NCBI GenBank assembly: GCA_947176455.1
Contig: CAMWQQ010000044.1
Span: 1-10,146 of the forward strand
Direction of reading: 5' to 3'
From: an uncultured Odoribacter sp.
Lineage (GTDB): Bacteria; Bacteroidota; Bacteroidia; Bacteroidales; Marinifilaceae
Length of the DNA stretch: 10,146 bases
Below are positions 1 through 7,597 of this stretch, one piece after another; within the stretch, counting starts at the first letter, position 1, and each line of letters opens with the position of its first letter. The notes below the pieces were generated by a model. The model did not search any database. It was not told where the DNA came from and worked only from the letters and a program-made list of their open reading frames with translations. The position numbers and the translations under genes are program-made.

Positions 1-1280
1 GCGGTTGGATGCTTTCCGAGGAGGATTTCTGGTTGCGGCTCAAAGATTACGTCAGTACTTTCAAGGTGCGTGCTTCTTACGGTAAGGTAGGTAACGACCA
101 ACTCGGTAACAACAACCGTTGGCTCTATCTGTCAACGACGATAAACGGTAATTCCTTTACGATGGGGGAGACCGGTGGAAGCGGAGGTTCCGGTCTTGCC
201 GTGGGACGTCCTGAGAATCTCAATTTCTCGTGGGAGGAGGAGAAAAAGTTGGATGTCGGTGTTGAAATGATGTTGTTCGACCAATTGCGTATCAAGGCGG
301 ACTATTTCCACAACCGGCGTACAGGCATCTTGATGTTGCGTAGCGGACTGCCCGGTATTGCGGGTATCACTTCTAATGCCAACAAGCAGCCTTATACCAA
401 CCTTGGAAAGACCGACAACGAAGGTGTCGATTTGTCGTTGGAATGGAACAAAAAATACGGCGACTGGTATTTCACGGCTCGGGGAAACTTTACTTTCAAC
501 CGGAACAAATTGGTGGATATTGACCAGCCCGATTGGGAATACAAGTACCAGAACCAGACCGGGAAACCTTACGGTGCCGGCGGTTCGGGCGACCAGCCTT
601 GGGGATTGGTGGCATTGGGACTTTTCAAGAGTCAGGAGGAGATTGACAACAGTCCCGTGCAGAATTTTGGTGAATATCGCGTGGGGGATATCAAGTATAT
701 GGATGTGAACGGTGACGGTGTCGTGGATTCGCAGGATAAGATCTATTTGGGATATACGACGATGCCTGAAATCACTTACGGTTTCGGGGCAACGGTGGCT
801 TGGAAGGGATTTGATGTGAACCTCTTTTTCCAAGGAGTCAATCACGTGAACTTTTTCGTGAATGGAGGTTCAATTACCACACCTTTCTCCGACAATGAGT
901 CTACGCGTCGTGCCGTACAACGGGATGTTTGGAAGAAGGGTTGGCGTAGCGACCGCACGGATGCAGAGAAAGCCTCTGCGGTTTACCCGCGTCTGAGTGT
1001 CGGGCAAAGTGGCGGTTACGAGAACAACCGGCAGACTTCCTCGTGGTGGCAACGCAACGGTGCTTTCCTGCGACTGAAGAATGCCGAAATCGGCTACTCT
1101 TTCCCGAAGGCCTGGATGGTGCGCACCGGTTTCGTACAATCGCTTCGCGTGTACGTTGTCGCCAACAACCTTTGCACGTTCAGCAAATTCAAACTCTGGG
1201 ATCCTGAGTTAGGCGGAGGACAGGGTGCTGTCTATCCTCCCAACCGTTACGTCTCTTTCGGTCTGAATGTCAACTTCTAA
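1..1280 (+). CDS. SusC-like TonB-dependent outer-membrane transporter, C-terminal part (5' truncated by window)
   Basis: The reading frame is open from the window edge (first full codon at 3) to TAA at 1278-1280, giving 425 residues. SusC-family proteins are usually about 1000-1100 residues, so the signal peptide, carboxypeptidase-like domain, plug and early barrel strands lie upstream. The ATG at 9 is internal, not a start. What is visible is typical late barrel: a 'VGNDQLGNNNRW' type segment, alternating amphipathic strands, the acidic 'DVNGDGVVDSQDK' loop (nt 702-740) common in SusC proteins, and a C-terminal 'YVSFGLNVNF' strand ending in Phe, the usual BAM recognition signature. The family imports oligosaccharides or glycopeptides through the outer membrane using TonB, with a SusD lid. 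The SusD-like gene starts 12 bp downstream, consistent with the obligate pair. The substrate cannot be read from this fragment; the downstream M60 peptidase suggests glycopeptides or O-glycans. A Gly/Ser-rich stretch ('GGSGGSG') is probably an extracellular loop. Confidence 0.96.
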   Translation, partial: GWMLSEEDFWLRLKDYVSTFKVRASYGKVGNDQLGNNNRWLYLSTTINGNSFTMGETGGSGGSGLAVGRPENLNFSWEEEKKLDVGVEMMLFDQLRIKADYFHNRRTGILMLRSGLPGIAGITSNANKQPYTNLGKTDNEGVDLSLEWNKKYGDWYFTARGNFTFNRNKLVDIDQPDWEYKYQNQTGKPYGAGGSGDQPWGLVALGLFKSQEEIDNSPVQNFGEYRVGDIKYMDVNGDGVVDSQDKIYLGYTTMPEITYGFGATVAWKGFDVNLFFQGVNHVNFFVNGGSITTPFSDNESTRRAVQRDVWKKGWRSDRTDAEKASAVYPRLSVGQSGGYENNRQTSSWWQRNGAFLRLKNAEIGYSFPKAWMVRTGFVQSLRVYVVANNLCTFSKFKLWDPELGGGQGAVYPPNRYVSFGLNVNF

Positions 1281-1292
1281 AAGAAAATACCT

Positions 1293-3188
1293 ATGAAATA
1301 TAATTTGAAATATCTGTCCATGTTGCTCCTTGCGCACTTCATGACGGTTTCGTGCGACAGCTTCCTTGACCGTCAGGAAGATGAAAGGCTTGATTTTGAA
1401 AAAATCTGGCAGCAACGCTCCCGGACGCAGCAGTACTTCTTCAACGTCATGGGTTATCTGCCCAATGATGCAATCAGTGATCTTCCAGGACAAGGACAAT
1501 TTGCTGAAAACACGGCGTTTGGTGCGTCTGACGAAGGCGATTGTCAGTGGAACCGTACAACCTATACGATTATCAATAACGGTTCGTGGAATGCTTCATC
1601 GCTGCCCAACGGCAATTACAACCACTATTACGCCGGTATCCGCGATTGCAATATCTTTTTGGCGAATGTCATGTCGTGTAGCGATGCCGCGGCGACGGTA
1701 ACCGAGCTTAACTTGTGGTACAATTGCGCCCGGTGGGCACGCGCCTACTATTATTTCATGCTGATGCGCGACTTCGGTCCTGTTTTCCTGCTTGGCGACG
1801 AGATTATCGATGTCAATGCTTCGCTTGCCGATTTGGAACGCCCGCGCAATACGTGGGAAGAATGCGTGAACTATGTGGTGAGTGAAATGGAGTGGTGTGC
1901 CATCCGTTTGCCTCAGACGCATACCTCGAGCTATATGGGACTGCCGACCAGCGGTGCCGCCAAGGCGGTCATTTCGCGGTTGTTGCTTTATTCCGCCCGC
2001 GATCTGTTCAATGGCAATTCCCTTTATCGTGCTGTCCGCAATCCGGACGGAACGCAGCTTTTCCCGCAGACATACGATGCGCAGAAGTGGGTATTGGCGG
2101 CTCAGGCAGCCAAGGCGGTGATTGACGAAGGCACTTATTCGTTATATCGGGACGATAGCGACGACCCTTGTCTGAACTACTATGGCGTATTTCAAGAGAC
2201 TTGGAATAACGAACTGATTTATTGTGGCGGTGGATATAGAGGGCGTTCAATTCTCGGTATTCATACGGCTCCTGTACTTCAGATCTCTGGTACGACTTAC
2301 GGAGCTTGGGGACCCACACAGCAACAGGTTGATGCCTACGCCATGGCGAATGGCAGGTATCCGATTACAGGGTATAATTCCGATGGATCGCCCGTGATTG
2401 ACGCTGCATCCGGTTACAGTAGCAATGAATTTGCCAAGGCCATGTTTGAGAATCCGTTCCTGGAGGCGCTGGAGGCTCCGCAGACCTGTTATCAGGGATC
2501 CTGGCCACAGATGTACAACAATCGCGAACCGCGTTTTTATGTGTCGGTATTTTGGGGTGACAGTTATTGGTTGCATAGCAAAACGGCGTACCATAAAGTG
2601 TCGTTCTGCCGGGGTACTTATGCTACAAGTGGTAACGACTGGCCCAATACGGGGTATTTGGTCAACAAGTGGTATGACCACAAACTGGATTCTTACGGGG
2701 CAGGTCAGTGGGGCAATATTACTTTTCCGACTTTCCGTTTGGGAGAGATTTACCTCAACTACATCGAGGCAGTGCTTGAATGCGAAAAGCGTGGGGTGAA
2801 GGGTGAAGGCGTTGAGCGTGCGAAAGCGATGCAGTATTGGAATGAATTGCGTGACCGTTCGGGTATGCCAGCCATTACAAAGGCTTATCCCGGAGCTTCT
2901 GTCGATGAACTGATAGAACTGGTGCGCAAGGAGCGTCGCGTGGAACTGGCATTTGAAGGTCATCGTCATTACGATACCCGTACTTGGAAGATTGCCACGA
3001 CAACGGACAACGGTCCGATGTATGGCATGAACATTCAAGTGCGTTCGAGCACCGACGTGACGGCGAATGAGTATTGGCAACGTACGAGATATACGAATCG
3101 TGTGTTCAAAAACAATCACTATCTCTTCCCGTTCATGCAGAGGGATTTGGATAGAAACAGCCAGCTGACGCAGAATTACGGATGGTAG
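1293..3188 (+). CDS. SusD/RagB-like substrate-binding outer-membrane lipoprotein
   Basis: This 631-residue protein has a short signal peptide with lipobox 'TVSC' (Cys21), so it should be a lipidated surface protein that caps the SusC barrel and binds the imported ligand. SusD signatures occur in the expected order: 'YYAGIRDCNIFLANV' (about 112-126), 'ARAYYYFMLMRDFGPVFLL' (149-167), 'FRLGEIYLNYIEAVL' (481-495), 'RKERRVELAFEGHRHYDTRTW' within 545-565, and a C-terminal 'LFPFMQRDLDRNSQLTQNYGW' block (611-631). The length is at the upper end for the family (commonly 500-650); the middle (about 290-470) is rich in Tyr and Trp and is the region where ligand-contacting loops usually lie. ATG 1293 is chosen because it directly precedes the signal peptide. 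The leader is A-rich without a clear Shine-Dalgarno, as is common in Bacteroidota. The gene is 12 bp after susC and 21 bp before the next lipoprotein, so it is presumably cotranscribed. The exact ligand is unknown. Confidence 0.97.
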   Translation: MKYNLKYLSMLLLAHFMTVSCDSFLDRQEDERLDFEKIWQQRSRTQQYFFNVMGYLPNDAISDLPGQGQFAENTAFGASDEGDCQWNRTTYTIINNGSWNASSLPNGNYNHYYAGIRDCNIFLANVMSCSDAAATVTELNLWYNCARWARAYYYFMLMRDFGPVFLLGDEIIDVNASLADLERPRNTWEECVNYVVSEMEWCAIRLPQTHTSSYMGLPTSGAAKAVISRLLLYSARDLFNGNSLYRAVRNPDGTQLFPQTYDAQKWVLAAQAAKAVIDEGTYSLYRDDSDDPCLNYYGVFQETWNNELIYCGGGYRGRSILGIHTAPVLQISGTTYGAWGPTQQQVDAYAMANGRYPITGYNSDGSPVIDAASGYSSNEFAKAMFENPFLEALEAPQTCYQGSWPQMYNNREPRFYVSVFWGDSYWLHSKTAYHKVSFCRGTYATSGNDWPNTGYLVNKWYDHKLDSYGAGQWGNITFPTFRLGEIYLNYIEAVLECEKRGVKGEGVERAKAMQYWNELRDRSGMPAITKAYPGASVDELIELVRKERRVELAFEGHRHYDTRTWKIATTTDNGPMYGMNIQVRSSTDVTANEYWQRTRYTNRVFKNNHYLFPFMQRDLDRNSQLTQNYGW

Positions 3189-3209
3189 AAGATATAAAAA
3201 CGATAATAT

Positions 3210-4613
3210 ATGAAAAAGATTAAAACGATATTCCTGTTGCTTTGTGGCATAGGACTTTTCCTCGGCAGTTGCGAGGACAATCGCCAAGAGTATCAGGAGG
3301 ATTACCAGACGTCAATCTACTTCCGAAACGGAGGGGATCAGACGCTGAAGTTCTACCGTGACGGAGAAAATACCGTTTACGAGATTCCGATCTGCAAGGG
3401 CGGGCTTGATCGAAATGCTACGGGGGTAGTGACTGTTTTGGCAATGGAACAGTCGCAGCTGGATATGTACAACCTTGAAAACGAAACCGGCTATCGGCAG
3501 TTGCCCGATTCTTGTTTCCGTTTTCTGACTGATCAGGAATTTGTTTTCGGACATAAAGAAGACAGTAAAGTCATGCGTATCGAATTGTTGACCGACAAGA
3601 TCAGCGTCTTGCAGGAAAAGGACCCCGAAAACGAGTATGTGCTTGCCTTGCAGGTGCGTGCCAATCGGACGGTTAGTCCCGACATCAACCTGCTGATTCT
3701 TCATCTCGACATCAACGTCCCTTATCTGTCGCTTGGAACTGCCGGTATGGTAAGTGACTCCTATAAGAATGCAAGTCCCATTGAAAAAACTTATGCAAAC
3801 AGGGTGGTACTGGAGATGGACAGCCACTGGGATTTCTCCTGCAAACTTGCCGTTCGTGATCAGGAGTGGCTTGATGCCTATAATAAAAAGAAGGGGACCG
3901 AGTATAAATTATTGCCTGTCGCAAACTATTCCTTGCCGGATAGTGCGTTCTTCACGACGGGAAGTAACAGTGCGACGTTTGAGGTTTCGGTCAATCGTCA
4001 GAACATGGAGGCCTTTCAGGAGTATGTGGTGCCGGTTTATATCGCATCCTGCTCTAAACCGCAGTTTATGCTTAACGAGGAAGAGGAGACTTCGACTATG
4101 GTGTTGAATGTACGTCAGGATCCTGACATTCCGCTGACTGCAGACATGCTTGAATCGCCTTTCACGCAGGCGAACGATGGACAGGGAATGGAGGCGCTTG
4201 TGGATGGGGAGGCGTCTGCTGAATCATGGTGGCATTCAAATTATTCGAGTGTAGCAGGTGATACGGAATACGGTCATTATATCGACATTACGCTTGCTTC
4301 CCCCTTGTCTGACATTGTATTGGCTTACAATGTCAGGGCATACAATAACGGTGCGCCGACACATATTGTGGTGGGGGTAAGTAATGATGGAGAGAACTTT
4401 ACGGAAATCGGTAGGATAACAGAAGGTCTGGATGTGAATGGGTTATCCTACAACAGGTTGCCAAGATTCTCTTCGGAGACTTCATTCAAGATTATCCGTT
4501 TCGGCATTGCCGTCAGCAGGGCGGGGGATATCCGCCAAAATGTAGCGCAGGAAACAAAACATTTCACGGCTCTCTCCGAACTGGAACTTTATGGAGTGAA
4601 TCTGGTGGATTAA
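3210..4613 (+). CDS. Surface glycan-binding-type lipoprotein: two DUF1735-like domains plus discoidin-like (F5/8 type C) domain
   Basis: This 467-residue protein begins with a hydrophobic signal and the lipobox 'LGSC' (Cys21). Residues about 32-170 and 171-303 look like tandem copies of the DUF1735 (BT_3987-like N-terminal) Ig-like fold. Each copy carries 'Y..LP' followed by a hydrophobic strand ('TGYRQLPDSCFRF' at 93-105; 'TEYKLLPVANYSLPDSAFF' at 230-248) and a following 'YVLALQV' / 'YVVPVYI' strand. Residues about 308-464 resemble a discoidin/F5-8 type C (CBM32-like) domain: 'LVDGEASAESWWHS', 'HYIDITL', 'IVVGVSNDGENFTEIG', and a final 'LSELELYGV'. Proteins of this layout are usually surface glycan-binding proteins placed just after SusD. 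No catalytic motif is seen. It lies 21 bp after the SusD gene and 32 bp before the M60 gene. Inferred role: retention of glycoprotein or O-glycan ligand at the surface for the SusCD complex. Ligand specificity cannot be inferred. Confidence 0.9.
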   Translation: MKKIKTIFLLLCGIGLFLGSCEDNRQEYQEDYQTSIYFRNGGDQTLKFYRDGENTVYEIPICKGGLDRNATGVVTVLAMEQSQLDMYNLENETGYRQLPDSCFRFLTDQEFVFGHKEDSKVMRIELLTDKISVLQEKDPENEYVLALQVRANRTVSPDINLLILHLDINVPYLSLGTAGMVSDSYKNASPIEKTYANRVVLEMDSHWDFSCKLAVRDQEWLDAYNKKKGTEYKLLPVANYSLPDSAFFTTGSNSATFEVSVNRQNMEAFQEYVVPVYIASCSKPQFMLNEEEETSTMVLNVRQDPDIPLTADMLESPFTQANDGQGMEALVDGEASAESWWHSNYSSVAGDTEYGHYIDITLASPLSDIVLAYNVRAYNNGAPTHIVVGVSNDGENFTEIGRITEGLDVNGLSYNRLPRFSSETSFKIIRFGIAVSRAGDIRQNVAQETKHFTALSELELYGVNLVD

Positions 4614-4645
4614 ATCGAGAAATTAAATATATAAAATAAACGATT

Positions 4646-7585
4646 ATGAAAAACAGAATAACACGTTGTCTGGGAATCGTTGCCGGATTGGTGATGTTGC
4701 TTTTCGCCGGATGTTCGAAGGACGGACTCGACGTCGTGCCGGAGGGAGTTTTCGAGATTGCCACAAAGGACCTCGCTTTCAACTTCACGCAGGCGCAGGA
4801 GATGGTTTTCATTCCCGTGCGCACCAATATTCCCGAGAAATCTTGGACCATCAGCTCGTCGGACGAATCGTGGTGCAGGATTTCCAAGAGTTATACCAAT
4901 GAAACGGGTTTGTTGCTTGCCGTACTTGGTAGCGAGGAACCCGAAGTGCGTCGGGCGACGGTGAAGGTTTCTGCAGGCAGACAGACTTATGACATTTCCG
5001 TGCGCCAGCTGGGGTACGGACCGGCGATTCTCGTGTCGGACCGGACGGTGCCGGCTTCCGGAGGAAAAGATATCGAACTGGTGGTGACGGCAAACATAGA
5101 CTTTAAGGTCGGAGCCCTCGTTATCGGAGAGGAGGACGAGGCAGGATGGATCGAACGTTTGCCCGGTATGACTCGGTCATTTGCCGAGAGTACTCACCAT
5201 TTTAAGGTACTCCCTAACACGCTGCCTTTTGCTCGCAAGGCTACGGTGGCGGTGACGGCAACGGAACCGATGTATCGGGCGGTTTCGACAACCTGCACGT
5301 TTACGCAGGAGACTGAAACGGTAACGCAGTCCAATATTCTGCCGGACGATAAGGTGACACCGCTGTCGGCTGTCGACTACCAACATCATGGTACCGACGA
5401 TATAAACAAAATGCTTGACGGTGATATGGAAACCGTTTACCACTCACCGTGGGAGAATGAAACCCCGACAACTACTTTCCCCGTGATACTTGATTTTAAT
5501 TTTGACGGAACGAAAGATATGGACTATTTCGTCCTTTATTCGGGGAAAGGCAATGGACGTATCGGTAAGTTTGATCTTTATTATAAGTCGGAGGGGGATA
5601 CGGAGTTTATTCCGCTGAATGAAGAGGACCAGCCGTTTGATTTCGGACAGCGCGGAGGACAGCAGACGTTGCGTTTCCCTCATGCGCTTTCGAACGTTAC
5701 GGCTCTCCGTTTCAATGTCCGCGATGGATCTGGAAACAATGGAGTAGAGGGTGGTTTCGTTTCTGCCAAGGAGATTGAGTTCTACAAGTCCAGAGCGGCG
5801 GAATTCAATGAGGCGATACTCAAGGTGTTTACCGACCTTTCGTGCACGGAACTGAGACCGGGCGTGACCCGTAAAGAGATTACCGAGTTTTATGCTTATT
5901 CTTCTTTCATCGCCCAGGAAGTGGCTGTGCGCTTGATGGAGAACACTTACGATGCGTTGGAGTACGAATTCCGTGCCCAGACTTATCAGCCTTATAGTGA
6001 CAACGATTTGAACAATCAGTTGCTGACGAAGAAATATTCCCGCATGGACAATCCGACGGGTATTGAGGTGAAGGTGGGTGACACGCTGATTGTCTGCGTG
6101 GACAAGGTGCCGGCAGGACAGAGCCTTAGTCTGGCGGTATATGGAGAGGCTTCCGACGGTTATACGGCAAACTATGGCGGGCAACATCCGGACAACGCCT
6201 ATGAAACGGTGGACCAGGAGGTGACGTTGTCTCCCGGTGTGAATTCGATTGCGATTACCGCTCCCGGAATGTGCTATGTGATGAACACGGCACGTCCGCT
6301 GTCGGCGACTTCCGAGGCGGTGAAAGTACATATCTTGCCGGGGTGCGGTACCGTTCAGGGCTATTTTGACCTGGAGCGACACGATGATAGTAAATATGTC
6401 GAACTGCTGAACCGTTGCACTTATAAGTATTTTGTTGCCAAGGGCAAGAAAATGATTTTCAATTTCCATACGACTCAAATGCGGGCGGATGCTCCGAACG
6501 GCATCACCTCTGGGCTGAATGCATGGGACGATATCGTGTCCTGGCAACAGGAACTGATGGGTATTGACAAGTGTGATTACTTCAACAACCACATCATGGC
6601 GGTATCGAGCGAGAACCCCAGGGCGTACATGGATGCTTCGAATCGTCGTGTACATTTCTCGAAGACGACAGCGCTTTATAAGATTATTACGTATGAACAA
6701 CTGATTGCCCAGGAGGATAACACCTGGGGTCCTGCCCATGAGCTTGGACACGTCAATCAGGGGGCAATCAACTGGAAGAGTACCACCGAGTCGTCCAACA
6801 ACCTCTTTTCGAACTATGCCATTTACAAGATGGGCAAATACGGTTCGCGCGGAGATGCGCTGAGCGAACTCGCTCTGAGCTATGCCAACGGGGAGACTTG
6901 GGCGCTGATGGGCGGTGCGACGCATCAGAACGAGGACACCGAGATACACATGCGCATGAATTGGCAATTGTGGAATTACTACCACCGTTGCGAATTCAAG
7001 CCCGATTTCTGGCCGACGCTCTTCCAGCTGTTGCGTGATGATCCGCTTCCGAGCGAGTATTCCTCCAACGAGGATCCGGGAGCCAGCCAGCTCAAGTTTG
7101 CCGAGAAGGCGTGCGAGGCTGCCGGAGAAGACCTAACGGATTTCTTTGAGACTTGGGGATTCTTCCGTCCAATCGATGTGGACTACGATCAGTACGGTCC
7201 GGCACACTACAAAGTGACCGATGAGATGATTGCGGCCACGAAAGCGCGTATCGCTGCCAAGAAGTATCCGAAAGCGGCGCCCATGCAGTATATCGAGGAC
7301 CGCACCACGAAAGGAAACACGCGTTACTGCGATATGGGATATTATACGACCTTTAAGGACAAGACGAAGATTACCAAGAAGCTGAGCTATACGGTTTCGG
7401 GACGCACCTATGCGGTTTCCAACTGTGATCAGGCGGTGGCTATCGAGTTGCGCAAGAACGGTTCGAACGACCTGGTTTATTTCTCAAACCTTGCCACGTT
7501 CACGGTGCCCGACAAGGCGGATATTTCCAATGTCAGTGTTTATGCCGTGCAAGCTGACGGAGAACGGATATTAATTAATAAATAA
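4646..7585 (+). CDS. M60-family (PF13402) zinc metallopeptidase lipoprotein with BACON and discoidin-like domains; probable mucin/O-glycopeptidase
   Basis: This 979-residue protein has a lipobox 'FAGC' (Cys23). Domains in order: BACON-like 1 (about 36-123; 'SWTISSSDESWCRIS', 'RRATVKVSAG', 'ISVRQLG'); BACON-like 2 (127-222; 'VPASGGKDIELVVTAN', then 'CTFTQE'); discoidin/CBM32-like (230-381; 'NKMLDGDMETVYHSPW', ending 'SAKEIEFY'); M60 module (about 385-850); and a C-terminal beta-rich domain (about 885-979) like the one following many M60 domains. The catalytic motif is HELGH at 698-702 (nt 6737-6751). Glu715, twelve residues further on in 'TTESSNNL', is the expected third zinc ligand and fits the family HExxH-x(8,28)-E pattern; Glu699 would be the catalytic base. 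Characterised M60 enzymes (BT4244, IMPa, ZmpB) cleave the peptide bond next to an O-glycosylated Ser/Thr, with binding domains directing them to mucin. A surface role here in releasing O-glycopeptides is inferred. The site is intact and no frameshift is seen. It is 12 bp from the next gene. Confidence 0.95.
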   Translation: MKNRITRCLGIVAGLVMLLFAGCSKDGLDVVPEGVFEIATKDLAFNFTQAQEMVFIPVRTNIPEKSWTISSSDESWCRISKSYTNETGLLLAVLGSEEPEVRRATVKVSAGRQTYDISVRQLGYGPAILVSDRTVPASGGKDIELVVTANIDFKVGALVIGEEDEAGWIERLPGMTRSFAESTHHFKVLPNTLPFARKATVAVTATEPMYRAVSTTCTFTQETETVTQSNILPDDKVTPLSAVDYQHHGTDDINKMLDGDMETVYHSPWENETPTTTFPVILDFNFDGTKDMDYFVLYSGKGNGRIGKFDLYYKSEGDTEFIPLNEEDQPFDFGQRGGQQTLRFPHALSNVTALRFNVRDGSGNNGVEGGFVSAKEIEFYKSRAAEFNEAILKVFTDLSCTELRPGVTRKEITEFYAYSSFIAQEVAVRLMENTYDALEYEFRAQTYQPYSDNDLNNQLLTKKYSRMDNPTGIEVKVGDTLIVCVDKVPAGQSLSLAVYGEASDGYTANYGGQHPDNAYETVDQEVTLSPGVNSIAITAPGMCYVMNTARPLSATSEAVKVHILPGCGTVQGYFDLERHDDSKYVELLNRCTYKYFVAKGKKMIFNFHTTQMRADAPNGITSGLNAWDDIVSWQQELMGIDKCDYFNNHIMAVSSENPRAYMDASNRRVHFSKTTALYKIITYEQLIAQEDNTWGPAHELGHVNQGAINWKSTTESSNNLFSNYAIYKMGKYGSRGDALSELALSYANGETWALMGGATHQNEDTEIHMRMNWQLWNYYHRCEFKPDFWPTLFQLLRDDPLPSEYSSNEDPGASQLKFAEKACEAAGEDLTDFFETWGFFRPIDVDYDQYGPAHYKVTDEMIAATKARIAAKKYPKAAPMQYIEDRTTKGNTRYCDMGYYTTFKDKTKITKKLSYTVSGRTYAVSNCDQAVAIELRKNGSNDLVYFSNLATFTVPDKADISNVSVYAVQADGERILINK

Positions 7586-7597
7586 ATATACTGACCT

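Noticed and set aside
9..11. ATG at position 9 as a genuine start of the SusC-like gene
   Set aside because: The frame is open to the window edge and the protein begins in the middle of the barrel with no signal peptide, so the gene is truncated by the window rather than starting here.
2247..3287. 346-codon minus-strand open frame opposite the SusD-like gene
   Set aside because: It overlaps conserved SusD motifs on the other strand, crosses the gene boundary into the next lipoprotein, and has no domain of its own.
5444..6985. 513-codon open frame on the minus strand inside the M60 gene
   Set aside because: It lies wholly opposite a gene with clear domains and an intact active site. Its translation shows no recognisable domain and is rich in Arg, His and Ile as expected of an antisense shadow in this composition.
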